A stretch of DNA of 64,000 nucleotides, taken from positions 10,705,501 through 10,769,500 of the forward strand of contig CM067544.1 in assembly GCA_034509755.1 (NCBI GenBank), given 5' to 3'. The stretch's first letter is position 1, and each line of letters starts with the position of its first letter. The notes beneath the pieces were generated by a model, which did no database searches, was not told the DNA's origin, and saw nothing but the letters and a program-made list of their open reading frames with translations. A program made the position numbers and the translations under genes. The stretch is from Anisodus tanguticus (Eukaryota > Streptophyta > Magnoliopsida > Solanales > Solanaceae). Shown in pieces: positions 23,092 through 34,439 of the stretch.

Positions 23092-24245
23092 TGTTGGAAA
23101 TTTACTAATGTAGAATTAAGTTTATCTCGTAATTTATGACTCGAACAATTGGGCCCCGCACGTCGGAAATATCATTTTTACACACGTGCAATTTCAGTGC
23201 CAAGTATCTTAAGTTTTGTTAATGAAAAAGATATTGGTACGTACGTGAAATGTTTAAGACATAGAGTGATGGATGGTTATTGGATGAATAACAAGTGTTC
23301 CATGTTGGTAAACGAAGGAAGGATTGTGCGAGGTGTAAGATGGAATGGGTCGAAAAGGGCCGCAGAGTCGAGAAGGGCCGCGACGCCTCTCGGATTGGGC
23401 CGGAGCGTCGGAGCGCAGCGCCGCCGCCCTTGCAACGCCGAGGCGCTAATTCCCACTTTTGGTTTCTGGAGCCGTGGCGCTAAATGCTGCAGCGCCGTGG
23501 TGCTTCCCGGTCAGTGTTTACTTGACGGAATCCCAAAAGTTTGGCTGTTGAGGGGGCTTCAATGGCATTGAATCCACCAAATAATGGCCATTACTTGGAC
23601 CATTATGTTGATGCATTACTTGGGGGTTAAATGTCATCCATTACATGGCAATTGATTGCCATTGTGGGGCACTTGAAGAGACCATCTTGCACACCTATAA
23701 ATTGAAGTCTTGGCTCAATTCTATAGATGAACATATATGAACATATGAACAGAAAAATAAGTTCACAACACCACAAAGAGATCAGATTTTCTTGATAGGA
23801 ATCCTTCTCTTAGCAATCTTCATTATTCGAGTTCTTCGCTGAGATAATTTATGTAGGCTTTGCACACTTGATATTTTGTTGTTTCATCTTGGGAGACTAT
23901 TGTCCACACTTCCGTAAAGCCTATATACGGGGGCAATCTTGTCTTAAAGACAGAGAGCCATCTCTCGACTCAGCCGGGTGGTGTTGTGGTTTATCTAATT
24001 GGTTGCTAAGTATTTCAGGTGGAAACTTAACAGACGAAGGACTCTAACCGTTCGTATTCTCAGGGGATCTACAAGCCACAAGTGTAGAAGTTCATGTTCT
24101 TGTATTTTCGAATACAAGTTCTATATTTGAAGTTTCATTCAAGATCAAGATATTGACAACTTATTATTGTCCTTATTGTTGTTTATCCTTTCGATCACTG
24201 TAATAGTTATTTACTATTCCCGCTGTTGCTTTACATATTCTAACA
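23092..24245 (+). repeat. 3' LTR of the 6.6-kb Copia
   Basis: Collinear with 17611-18753 over its full length, with scattered substitutions, many of them C/T or G/A. Its end TTCTAACA abuts the GGGGT duplication. Confidence 0.9.
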
Positions 24246-24265
24246 GGGGTTTCTGTACTTCAACA

Positions 24266-24767
24266 TCCCCCTCAAGTTGGAGGGGAGTGTTATGACCCCC
24301 CAATTTGTTCAATATAGTGCGATGAGAAACCCCAAAAAAGGGCTTGTTAAAGAGATCTTTAGAGGGAACAAAAGAAAGTGTGATTAACCCAGATAAAAAA
24401 TGTTGACGCACAAAGTGCCAGTCTAACTCGACGTGCTTTGTGCATTCGTGAAAAATTGAGTTCCGGGCAATATGAATTACGGCTTGACTGTCAGAATGAA
24501 GTGGAATTGGAAGTGAAATTAGGGCGGAAAGATCTTCAAGAAGGTGAATCAGCCAAGTGAGCTCAGCAGTGTCACGACACATAGAGCGATACTTTGCTTC
24601 AGAGAGATTGATATTTTCTTCTTAGACTTCCATGAAATCGAAGTTCCGCCGAGTGTGATGAAGAACCCACTTACGAATCTACAAGAGTCTTTGCAAGAAG
24701 CCCAGCCCGCATAGCAAAAGGCAAGCAAGGAGAAGTATGAATATGAAGTTAAAATGATACCTTGACC
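24266..24767 (-). pseudogene. Copia RNase H relic
   Basis: The minus strand reads CYAGWASCKDSCRFVSGFF, then TSISWKSKKKISISL, and after a short disruption near 24580-24600 continues as DTAELTWLIHLLEDL and KHVELDWHFVRQHF. This is the C-terminal RNase H of Copia pol, which removes template RNA during cDNA synthesis. It is directly joined to the primer-binding site by a deletion and has a frameshift, so it is inactive. Confidence 0.8.
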
Positions 24768-24788
24768 TGGATCAAAGCTTTGATACAA

Positions 24789-25463
24789 TGTAACAATTTG
24801 AGAGAAAAGAATGTATTTGGAGCAATTTCTGTGTGTATTGATTCATCTTTGTACAAGTATATATACACTTGAATGTAAATAAATAATACACTACAAGAAG
24901 AAAAGACATTTGCCAACAACATTTTTTGTTGCCATATGTTGGATGTTGTTGTCAAAAGTACTTTTCGCAATAACAAAAGCTATTGCATGTCATTGCAATA
25001 ACATCCGATGCGAAAAGTTTTTTCAACAAGTTCAACAAGTTGTTGACATTTACATTTTTTAGCTACAATATATTAACGTTTTGTTGCGATTTACGCTTCT
25101 TAGCAATTGTTGTTAAAATTTAGTTGTTAATTCTATACTTTCTCGTAGTGATAAAAGGAAAACTAAAATAATTAATTACACTTGTCCTATCCTATTTTGT
25201 CCCTTGTGTAACAAATATATCAACTTATATTCCCTCATATGCTGAACACGTGAGAGTATACAGTTCTGCAATGACCATCTAAGGGTGGAGAATTAATCCA
25301 TCATATCTATAATGCATGGCTACGATCGTTCCACCTGTCACTGACTTAAACAGGAACATCCTAGGCTTCATCGAAGTGAAAATTATCACTTTGGTCCTCT
25401 TTTCTTTTCCTTTCTCTGTAGAAATCGATTTACAAGAATTGATATGGGTTTTGTACTCCAACA
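24789..25463 (-). repeat. 5' LTR of the deleted Copia, carrying a CACTA MITE
   Basis: On the minus strand it starts TGTTGGAGTACAAAACC and ends CAAATTGTTACA. Without the MITE it is about 410 bp. A TATATATACTTG promoter-like stretch lies near the inner end (about 24857-24872). Confidence 0.75.
24889..25150. mobile_element. CACTA-type MITE, TSD ATA
   Basis: Ends CACTACAAGAAGAAAAG and CTTTCTCGTAGTG are imperfect inverted repeats of the CACTA superfamily. ATA at 24886-24888 and 25151-25153 is the expected 3-bp duplication. The 262-bp body is palindromic in part (TTCAACAAGTTCAACAAGTT near 25022) and non-coding, so it would depend on an En/Spm-type transposase. Confidence 0.88.
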
Positions 25464-25470
25464 TTATTTA

Positions 25471-25647
25471 TTTTTTCAATATTACGCTTATCATTAAGTA
25501 ATTATGTAAAGTGTTGTAATCAAATTCAGATTTTAAAAATATAATTAATATGAGTAATGTACGTTGTACTACATACTCTTAATAAATAATTTTATTAAGG
25601 GAGTGTCAAGTGATCAATAGAGGACTAGTAAAAACGAACTGAGGGAG
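25471..25647. mobile_element. Right half of the split MITE
   Basis: Begins with the 42-bp block also seen at 17475-17516 and ends ACTAGTAAAAACGAACTGAG, GGAG, then TA. Confidence 0.6.
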
Positions 25648-25962
25648 TAGCTTTTTTAATATCTTTTAACTATTTCTCCTCTGATGTTTGAGCCCGTTTT
25701 GCTTCATTCTGCAAATTCCTATACGCGCATGGATTGAATATTGTAGTCTTGTAATTTATTATTTATCTACGCCCATAGAATTTGACAATCCCTAATTTGC
25801 GCCTTAATTTAAGCCATAATATATGTAGGTTATGACTTTTTAGAGCCTAAGCTCCATTAGCTTCTTTTAATGGCCACATATTACAAGTGCCGATGAGCCA
25901 CTAAAATCGACTTAGTCTAGAACAATCAAGTTAACCTCTCTTGCTAAATGAACCTGACCTAC
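25648..25962. other. Intergenic DNA, nothing recognised
   Basis: No feature that I can support. Confidence 0.5.
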
Positions 25963-25967
25963 AAATG

Positions 25968-26130
25968 TATTAGTGAATATTAGAATATATTCATTTTTTT
26001 TGTAATTACTAGTGTTGTATAATTATGATAAATATAGGATCCTTATTTTATTAGGATTCCACATTGTACACACTATATATATTTGTATTAATGAGAAAGA
26101 CTCCACAAGGGAGATTAATACAATCTTACA
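25968..26130 (+). repeat. 5' LTR of the 4.5-kb Copia
   Basis: 163 bp, from TATTAGTGAATATT to AATCTTACA, with CACACTATATATATTTG as probable core promoter. It is highly similar to 30306-30471. Confidence 0.92.
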
Positions 26131-26144
26131 TGGTATCAAGAGCC
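26131..26144 (+). promoter_or_regulatory. tRNA-Met-type primer-binding site
   Basis: TGGTATCAAGAGCC follows the LTR with no gap. The consensus TGGTATCAGAGC pairs with the initiator-Met tRNA 3' end. The inserted A is also present at 60908, so it is a family trait. Confidence 0.85.
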
Positions 26145-26276
26145 AAACCCTAAAAACACCTATATTCCTTCTTCTTTTTTTGGTTACCGCTGCCCCCTCC
26201 CCCCCCCACTGAGGCCGATGGCTAAGCCTCCTTTTTTCTTCGTTTTTATTTCTCGTGTTCCATTCTTGTGCCTACC

Positions 26277-29200
26277 ATGTCTCCCCCCACCTCTCCTAAG
26301 GCTTCCGCCTCCTCCAAAGCAGTCATAGACAACCCCCTAACTCATCTACTTCTTCTTTCCATTCGGCGTTCACCATCACGAATATCAAGAATTTCATTCC
26401 CTTAATTCTTGATCAAGAAGATGATCAATATTTTTCCGGGTTGAACTTTTTCATATTCATGCATGCGCGTACAACGTGCTTGACCATATTGACGACTCTC
26501 TTCCTTGCCCTATCGACGTTGCAGACTCGACATGGCGTCGTCTTGACGCTATTGTCAAACAGTTGATCTATGGCACCATCTCTATAGATTTGTTTCACAC
26601 AATCATAAAAATAGGTCCCTCGGCTCGTGAGTTATGGGTACGTTTGAATGAGATATTTCAGGATAACAAGCATACACGTGCCGTGTATTTGGAGGAACAG
26701 TTCAACAATACACTGGCACCTGGGCCTCGACTCCATTTAATATTCAGCACCTGACAGCCCAATACTCGAACCCAAGATATCCCGGCATTCTGGGCCAGTT
26801 CCCAGGCCCAAGGCAGGCATCAGGTATCCCTCAGCAGGCCAACCTTTCAATGGCCCAACAATAACAATTCTCATCGGGCATGGCCCCTACTGATTTGGGC
26901 CAGGCCTTTAATACTTTGAGCCTTCAGCAGCCCAATGAAAATTGGTACATGGATACAAGAGCCACATCTCACCTCACTTGCTCTTCAGATAATCTCTCAA
27001 ATCTGTCTCGTTTAAAGTATCCTCAATTTATTACTGTTGGTAATGACCATCGCATTCAAATTCAAGGTTATGGTACAACCTACACCTAACCGCCTCACCC
27101 GCCCTTCTTCCTAAATAACGTCCATTATGCTCCCAACATCATTAAAAACTTAATATCTGTTAGAAAATTCACTCGTAACAATTTTGTGTCTGCTGAGTTT
27201 GACCCATTTGGTATTTCTGTGAAGGATCTGCTTACGGGGACACCCCTTACGAGATGTAATCGTACAGGGGACCTCTACCCATTATCATCTTCCGCTGCCA
27301 GTTCCCACTCAAACACCTCCCTGATGTTATCTCTCCATCAACTTGACACAATAGACTTGGACACCCAGGCGCTCCTATTCTTAATTTTCTTAGAAGCAAT
27401 AATTTTATTCGATGTAATAATGGAAAATTTGCCCAAAATTGTTTTCTTGCCCGTTAGGCAAACATGTTCGCCTTTCTTTTAAGTCATCTTTTAAGTGTTA
27501 CGTTTTCTCCATTTGATATTGTTCATGCAGATATATGGACATCTCCTATTACTAGCTCATTGGGTAATAAATTTTATCTTATTTTATTAGATGACTTTTC
27601 TCACTTTATCTGGGTTTACCCACTAAAATTCAAGTATGAAATTTTTGCCAAGTTTCTTGAGTTTCGTACTTTTATCAAAACACAATTTGAAAAAGCCATA
27701 AAATTATTCCAATGTGATAACGGTCGTGAGTTTAATAATTCCACGTTTCATAACTTTTTCACCAATAATGGCATGGTTTTCCATTTTTCGTGTCCCCACA
27801 CCTCCCCCCAAAATGGAAAAGCCGAACGAATCATCCGCACTATCAATAACATGGTTCGTATCATCATTTTTCATGCCTCCCCCCCATCCTTTTGGGTCTA
27901 TGCAGTCAAAATGGTAGAATACATCCTTAATATTTTACCTACCAACACTCTTCATAACAAAACCCCCACTAAAATACTCTACCATCGGATCCCCTCCTAT
28001 GATCACCTTCGAATTTTCGGTTGCCTTTTCTACCTAAATCTTGCCTCCACTGCCCCTCATAAATTAGCAACTCGTACTACTCCATGTGTCTTCGTAGGTT
28101 TCCCGTCTAATCATAGGGGCAATTTGTGTTATGACTTGTCTACTCATAAAATCCACGTCTCTCGTCACGTCATGTTTAACGAGATAATCTTTCCTTTCGC
28201 AAATATCCAAAAATTCCAAAACACACATTACCTTCCTAGATGAGTCGGACACATCTCCTCTCATCCACCAAGTCCTCTGCCATACTGCCACTGTTTCGGC
28301 AACAGCCAACCAACCCATCACTATTTAGGCTACATCCGAAACCCAACCTGCCAGTTCACCTCCCCGTTGTGCCACTGTTCATGCCATCCTATCGATGACC
28401 AGCCCATCTCCGTCATTCCGATCAGACCCATTTCCCCACACCCACACGTCACTTTTTTCCCACCAGACACCAGAACCCATCAACCTAGCACATCACCCAC
28501 CCATCGGTCCCTACTGCCACACCTCCACCACACCGTCGACCACCACACCCCGACAACCTTTGCCACCCAATCGACCCAGATTCACAACCCAACATAAGCA
28601 CCCACTGCCACTGCGTTAACAAACCCAACCCCGCAGCTTAACCCGAACCCGACACCCTACCAAAATACCTAAACTACCCCTGCCCTCATGCACCGCATGA
28701 AAACCCGTGCTCAATACGGGATTTTCAAACCCAAAGTCCATTTTAACATATCCACACAAATCATATCCCCAATTCCCAAAAACCCAAAATTAGCCAAACT
28801 TGACCCGATTAGAATGCGGCCATGCGTGAGGAATTTAATGCTTTAACAAAATAACGCACTTAGGATTTGGTTCCTAGACCGGATGGGGTGAATGTGATCC
28901 GATGCATGTGGCTATTTCGTCACAAATTCAGAGACAGTGTGATCTAGAAAGATATAAGGCGAGACTTGTGGCTAATGGTACTAATCAGTCGGATGATATT
29001 GATTTTGGTGAGACGTTCAGTTCGATTGTTAAACCAGCTACCATTCGCACAGTTCTGAGCATTGCTATGGGTAAGAATTGGCTGATTCATCAACTTGATG
29101 TCAAGAATGCATTCTTACATGGGGACTTAAAAAAATTATGTACATGTACCAGCCGCTAGATTTTGTCCATCTAGAGGCCACTCATTATGTCTGCCGTCTT

Positions 29201-30308
29201 CGTAAGTCACTTTATGATTTGAAGCAGGCCCCTAGAGCGTGGTATGAACGCTTTGCTAATTACATTATGCAGATTGGGTTTGTATGCAGCAAATGTAATA
29301 ATTCTATCTTTATTTTTCAATGAGGTAGTAACATTGCTTATTTGTTGTTATATGTGGATGATATTGTTCTTACTGTCTCCTCTGATGTGTTGAAAAATGA
29401 GATCATTGCTATGCTTAAATCTGAATTTGCTATGACTGACTTGGCAAAGTTGAATTATTTCTTAGGGATATCGGTGACTAGATTTGCAGATACTATGTGT
29501 CAGCGTAAATATGCAGAGGAAATTGTGTACAGGGTTAAAATGGCAAACTGCAAGATCATGCCTACTCCGGTTGACTCTAAATCGAAGCTCAGTGTTGTTT
29601 ATGGTGATGCAGTGTCTGATCCCACTCTTTATATGAGCCTTGCATGTGCACTTCAATATCTTACTTTCAGCAGACCTGATATTGCTTATTATGTTTAGCA
29701 GGTGTGTTTGTTTATGCATTCCTCTAGGGAGCCTCATTTCACTGCTCTTAAACATATCATTTGATACGTTAATGACACACTTGATTATGGATTGCATCTC
29801 TACCCCTCTGCACCGACCAGGTTGTTATCATATACGGATGTAAATTGGGCGGGCTGTCCGGACTCGCGATGCTCCCTCCGGCTACTGTGTGTTCTTAGGA
29901 GATAATCTCATTTCGTGGTCTGCCAAGAGGCAAGCCACCCTATCCCGTTCGAGTGCAGAAGCAGAGTATAGAGGCATTGCAAATGTTGTTGCTGAGATCT
30001 GTTGGCTCCGAAACCTTCTCTTGGAGCTTCAGTGTCCCGTGCATAAGGCGTCTATGGTGTACTATGATAACATATCCGCGATATACTTATCTCATAATCT
30101 GGTTCATCATCAGCGAACCAAGCACATTGAGATGGATATCCATTTTGTTCGTGAGAAGATTGCTATAGGTCATGTTAAGGTGTTGCATGTGCCTTCTTCG
30201 TATCAGTATGCGGATATCTTCACCAAACGACTTCCTAGACAGTTATTCCTCAACTTCATATCCAGTCTTAGCGTATGTCCTCCTCCCGCTCCGACTGAGG
30301 GGGTTTAT
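26277..30308 (+). pseudogene. Copia gag-pol relic (4.5-kb element)
   Basis: Likely start ATG 26277 (MSPPTSPKASASSK). Domains in order: gag (LDHIDDSLPCP near 26479, AVYLEEQFNN near 26680) with its C-terminal half deleted after about 26712; protease with DTRA instead of DTGA (about 26952); integrase core from 27464 (HADIWTSP, QCDNGREF, NGKAERII carry the D, D and E residues); RT (LDVKNAFLHGDL near 29094, YVDD at about 29351); RNase H 29889-30250. Numerous frameshifts break it, and an in-frame TAG lies at 29696-29698 where CAG is expected. The changed protease motif alone would block processing. Confidence 0.85.
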
Positions 30309-30471
30309 TAGTGAATATTATAATATATTCACCATATATTTTGTAATTATTAGTGTTATATAATTATGGTAAATATAGGATCCTTATTGTATTAGAATTC
30401 CACATTATACACACTATATATATTTGTATTAATGAGAAAGACTACCCAATGAAGATTAATATAATCTTACA
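30306..30471 (+). repeat. 3' LTR of the 4.5-kb Copia
   Basis: 166 bp, collinear with 25968-26130, followed directly by the AAATG duplication. Confidence 0.92.
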
Positions 30472-30476
30472 AAATG

Positions 30477-32395
30477 CTTAAAGGAAAATCCATAAAGAAG
30501 GGCAGCTTTTCTCTTTGCTATTGGAAGGCCAGTTCTATAGTTTATTACCTTCATTAAAGATAATGAAGAAAGAGGAAAAGACCCACACCACCAAATTAAG
30601 CTACCTAAACATAAAGTAAGATAACTCGCCGGCCATATTTAAAAGCAAAAGATATACAATAAACAGCTAATTGGATTTTGTCTACGTTTGATATTAGAGA
30701 ATCTATGCTTAACAAATGGCTCTAAACAATTAAAGAAATAGGTATTTTCAGAGTAACAATCAGACTTGGAACAACCTAGATGGTTAAAAAATGGATTACG
30801 TGTCCTATCAAATCTTGCAGTCTTCTTTTGAGCAAATTTGCTAGCTTTGAGCACATGGTTACCCACTTACTAATTCTGTTGTTTTTCAGTATCTATTGAG
30901 CCTTCTTAAACAATATATTGTCACTATCTTTATAATTTTTTGTAACACGTATCGATCTATGACCATGGCAATGTCTAGAACAATATAGTAGTATATATTT
31001 ATAATTTAATTAATTACTTGTAGATTCAGATTAAAAAGAAATTGTACACGAGTGAGTCTAGTGTCCAAGATCCGAAGACAATGGTGCGTGGAAACTACTG
31101 CATCATCTTCTAATGGTTTAATGGTCCTTGCTATATATTCTTTGAAATCTTGTTCATGCTGGTAAAAGCTTTAAGTTGATCTAAAATTTGAAAGTGATCA
31201 ATGTTTCATGGTTAATTAAGCTTAAGTATATCAAATCATATCCAGAAAAGTATTGTCAAAGAGAGTACACTTTTGGTTAGTTAATTATATCATGTCTTAA
31301 CATTTAATTTATTTACAAACATAAATATTTTTTTTAAAACAATTAAACTTTTAGATAAAATGATCATATAATTTAATAATATAGTAACGGAGCAGACACA
31401 AAAGTATTGGTTCGAGTTTTAAATAAATAAAAATATATTTTCTATCAATATAAATTTTTAGATGAGATTGTTACACGGTTTTAAAAATGTGACGAGAAGC
31501 AAGACAGCAAGTGCTTCTGTTATTTGTCAATTATGAAAAATATGTATATTGTTGCTATGGCAGAATACTTGAAACTTGAACGCAAAAATAGCAGGCTGCA
31601 AAATTGAAATGACCTATTGCTTTCCTTCCGAGTCAAATGTTTCGGCGAAAGGACGCGACGAAGGTCTAATATTATGTTAAGCCGGTGATTTAGAATACGT
31701 TTTAAGCACTTTTTTGCTATCATTACTATCAATAGACTTTTCGAAAAAATAGAAAAAAGATACGCGTCTTAAATTATCCAAAAAAGAAGAGACACCTACA
31801 TGACGTTCATGAATGGATCATACTATTCTAGCTAGTTAACGATATGCTAAAGTGGCTAAAGAGAATCTATACTGGTCTGAAAATGGTAACTTCATGTACT
31901 AATTGACAAAAATGTCTCAAGAGGCCAAAGGTTCATAGCATCGGTACTATTACAATTAAATCATGAATGAAAGTTTTAAAGGTACGTAGGTGAATGTATT
32001 TGTTCTATAAGTAGTCTCAAAACAAAGTTTAGTCATTCTGATCACTCAAAATCTATACAATGAAAACTAAATTAGAGTAAATATGGGTCTGTGTGGTTCA
32101 TAAAAAACGTTTCTCTATTATATTCTTCAAGAAAGTTTCTTTTTTCCTTTTTGATAGACGTGTAGTCTTTTCTATCCTTCAAGAAAGCCAACAACCATGC
32201 ATGCACTCACACATCTTGATAATTTTTCTTTCTTTTTGATTTACCCAATAATACTAAAACTATGACAAATAGACTAGGCATTATGCATAATGATTTGTCA
32301 TATTTAAATCTAGAAAATTCCTCCCAGTGAAGTAACATGAAACGGAGGTGGAAGTGAAGATCGAGGAAATAGTTATACTCAAGAGAGGACGCTGC
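30477..32395. other. 1.9 kb without recognised feature
   Basis: A 75-aa minus frame at 30639-30866 has no recognisable domain and no supporting start context. I see no terminal repeats, LTR text or tRNA-like folds. It may be old repeat sequence beyond recognition or unique DNA. Confidence 0.5.
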
Positions 32396-33605
32396 TGTTG
32401 GAAATTTGCCTTTGGCGGGAGTTGTGTCCGAGCAACTTTAACGGCTTAAACACTAGTGTTCGCATGTTACACGTTCTTTACACGTGCATGATCTACTAAG
32501 TACGTAGATAACCGTAGGGCCAAGGATCGTCAAATTTCATTGAGAAATGAAAGAGATATTGGTCCATGAAGTGAGGTGTTTGAAGCATGAAAAAGTGTGG
32601 TATGGGATCAATTCTCCCTCATCGGTGGAGGAAGAAGGAATTATTTTATTTATAAAACTCAAAATTGGCTTGGGGTTTGGGAGCCCAAGGGGTATCCCAT
32701 GTGTTTAAAGGAGGAAGGACCTAGATGTGCTTCGATTCGAGGAAAGCCCACACGCACGCCGCCGCCCGCCCGTCCCGTCCGGTTCTGGGTTCACGGGTCG
32801 TGGGTTGTGCTTCTTCTGATATTATCTTTTTGGACCAGAGAACTTTGCCATATATACAGTTTGATCCCTAAAGTTTCATATGTACATTTTGGACCAGAAT
32901 TCTTTCATATGTATAGTTTGGTCCCTGGAGTTTCAAGATATACAGTTTTGGTCCCTGAAGTTTCAAGATGTACAGTTTTGGTCCCTGAAGTTTCAAGATG
33001 TACAGTTTTGGTCCCTGAAGTTTCAAGAAGTCAGAATTGGGCAGTGAGCAGAAACATCCACCAGCACTCAATTCAGCCATTTATTTTGGTTGAATTACTC
33101 TTACTAAATGGTCAATCCGTTGCACATCTTCCCCATTTATTTTGGAGAAATTACTACCTCCATAATTGCTATTACTTGGCCGGTAATGACACTTATGGAG
33201 GCAGTTCATCATCCTCTCCTTCAACTATTTAAGAACCCCTTGTCACCATTGTTGAGCACACTTTACACGAAAATACATAAACAGAAACAAAATTCATCTT
33301 CCAACAATCTTCCAAGTATAATTTCATTACTCAAAATTCTTCACGGTAGCACTTGAGTTTCCTTTGCTCAATTGTTCCTTTGCTGTTTTATCTTGGGAGA
33401 CAATTATCCAGAACGTATAAAGGATACATATGGGGCAATATTATCTTAAATATAGAGTGCAAACACTCGACTAGCATACACAAAAACAGTTTCAGTTTCT
33501 TGTTCAAGATTATTGTAATTTCAGTTTGTTGTTGAATTGTAATTTCAGTTCTTGTATTACTTAGCAGTTACTTGTAATTTCCGTTTCCTGCACCTTTGTA
33601 ACCAA
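32396..33605 (+). mobile_element. Copia LTR (family of 46337-47382), 3' end replaced by LINE
   Basis: Begins TGTTGGAAATTTGCCTTTGG and is collinear with 46337-47382 up to CTGCACCTTTGTAACCAA, where the final bases (CA) are replaced by LINE sequence. It contains a GC-rich module (32745-32815), a TATTTAAG box near 33222, and the TCTTGGGAGACAATT...GGGGCAATATTATCTTAAA landmarks. It is longer than its relative partly because of a 30-bp repeat array. No internal Copia region follows. Confidence 0.8.
32911..33030 (+). repeat. 30-bp tandem array in LTR
   Basis: Four units of TACAGTTTTGGTCCCTGAAG plus TTTCAAGATG (32911, 32941, 32971, 33001); the middle two are identical. The related LTR at 46337 has one unit at the same place, so this is an expansion private to this copy. 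Confidence 0.93.
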
Positions 33606-34400
33606 GAGCTTCAAGTATCTTGGGTCCACAATCCAAGGAGATGGAAAAATTGACAATGATGTTTCACATAGTATTGAAGCGGAGTAGGTAAAATGGAAGC
33701 TCGCCTCCGGGGTACTATGTGATTAGAATACGTCGCAAAGACTTAAAGGAGTTCTACAGAGTAGTGGTTAAACCTACTTTCTTATATGGGGGAGAGTGTT
33801 GACCAGTCAAGAATGCTCATATTCAAAAGATTAATGTAGCGGAGATGAAGTTCCTCAAATGGATGTGTGGGAATACTAGGAGAGATATGGTTATGAACGA
33901 AGTTATATAGGACAGGGTGGAAGTGGCCTTCGTAGCGGACACGATAAGTGAAGTGAGACTGAAATGGTTCGGACATGTGAAACAGAGGTGCGAGGATGCG
34001 CTAGTAAGGAGGTGTGAGAGGTTGGTTGTAGCAAGGGTTAGGAGAGGTAGGACAAAAAATAAATTGGGGGTAATTAGACAGGAAATGACACAAATTCAGT
34101 GCGACTAAAGACATGACCTTAGATAGGAAGGTATGGAGGTCGAAGATTAAGGTAGAAGGCTAGTAGGTAGCTGAGTGATGTTGAACATTGTGTGCCTTTG
34201 TGGAAGAGGCAGGGGTATAGCCCCCCTCTCATCTCTTCTACTTTTTAGTAGTATTTAGTTATCGCATGTTTTTCTTGTGCCGAGGGTCTACTGAAAACAA
34301 CCTTTCTACCTTCCAAGACAAGAGTAAGGTCTGCGTACACTCTACCCTCCCCAAACTCCACTATGTGAAATTTCACTGGGTATGTTGTTGTTTTTGTTTG
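33606..34400 (+). mobile_element. 5'-truncated RTE-type LINE
   Basis: Encodes the extreme C terminus of an RTE-clade reverse transcriptase: SFKYLGSTIQGDGKIDNDV (from about 33608), then, after stops and frameshifts, VRLKWFGHVKQRCEDALVRR (33953-34012) in a short open frame at 33917-34108. The 3' UTR contains AAGGTCTGCGTACACTCTAC (about 34327-34346) and ends GGGTATGTTGTTG, the (TTG)n-type tail shared with TS-type SINEs of nightshades. The 5' truncation point coincides with the end of the LTR at 33605. No protein can be made from it. Confidence 0.82.
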
Positions 34401-34439
34401 TTATCATTAGTTATAACATAGTTATACGAACTAATATTT

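Larger units (their letters stand above)
17606..24250 (+). mobile_element. Complete 6.6-kb Ty1/Copia element, TSD GGGGT
   Basis: GGGGT at 17606-17610 and 24246-24250 flanks LTRs of 1143 bp (17611-18753) and 1154 bp (23092-24245). The LTRs run from TGTTGGAAATTTACTAATGT to a CAACA/TAACA end. A polypurine tract CAAGAGGGGAT precedes the 3' LTR. The primer-binding position holds a sequence complementary to the LTR itself instead of a tRNA 3' end. Internal coding sequence is badly decayed. The element sits inside the 3' LTR of an older minus-strand Copia. Confidence 0.93.
24246..25463 (-). mobile_element. Internally deleted minus-strand Copia
   Basis: Read on the minus strand: a 5' LTR (25463 down to 24789), a primer-binding site TTGTATCAAAGC (24788-24777) close to the initiator-Met tRNA consensus, then directly RNase H, a polypurine tract near 24285-24266, and the start of the 3' LTR (24265 downward, TGTTGAAGTACAG). 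Gag, protease, integrase and RT are absent, so this is a deletion derivative. The 3' LTR is interrupted by the 6.6-kb Copia at GGGGT. Confidence 0.8.
25963..30476 (+). mobile_element. Full-length Ale/RE1-type Copia, TSD AAATG
   Basis: AAATG at 25963-25967 and 30472-30476 flanks short LTRs of 163 and 166 bp. A primer-binding site TGGTATCAAGAGCC (26131-26144) matches the initiator-Met tRNA type with one extra A. The purine tract GAGGGGG ends at 30303. The target duplication implies LTRs that begin TATTAG rather than the canonical TG. Gag-pol is decayed, with a deletion in gag. Confidence 0.93.

Noticed and set aside
23149..23571. 140-aa open frame
   Set aside because: Within the 3' LTR over the GC-rich module; the 5' LTR copy has a different, shorter frame.
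30639..30866. 75-aa frame on the minus strand
   Set aside because: No domain, composition or neighbour to support it.
32597..33232. 211-aa open frame
   Set aside because: Lies entirely in an LTR and is lengthened by the 30-bp tandem array, whose length divides by three; the sister LTR lacks it.
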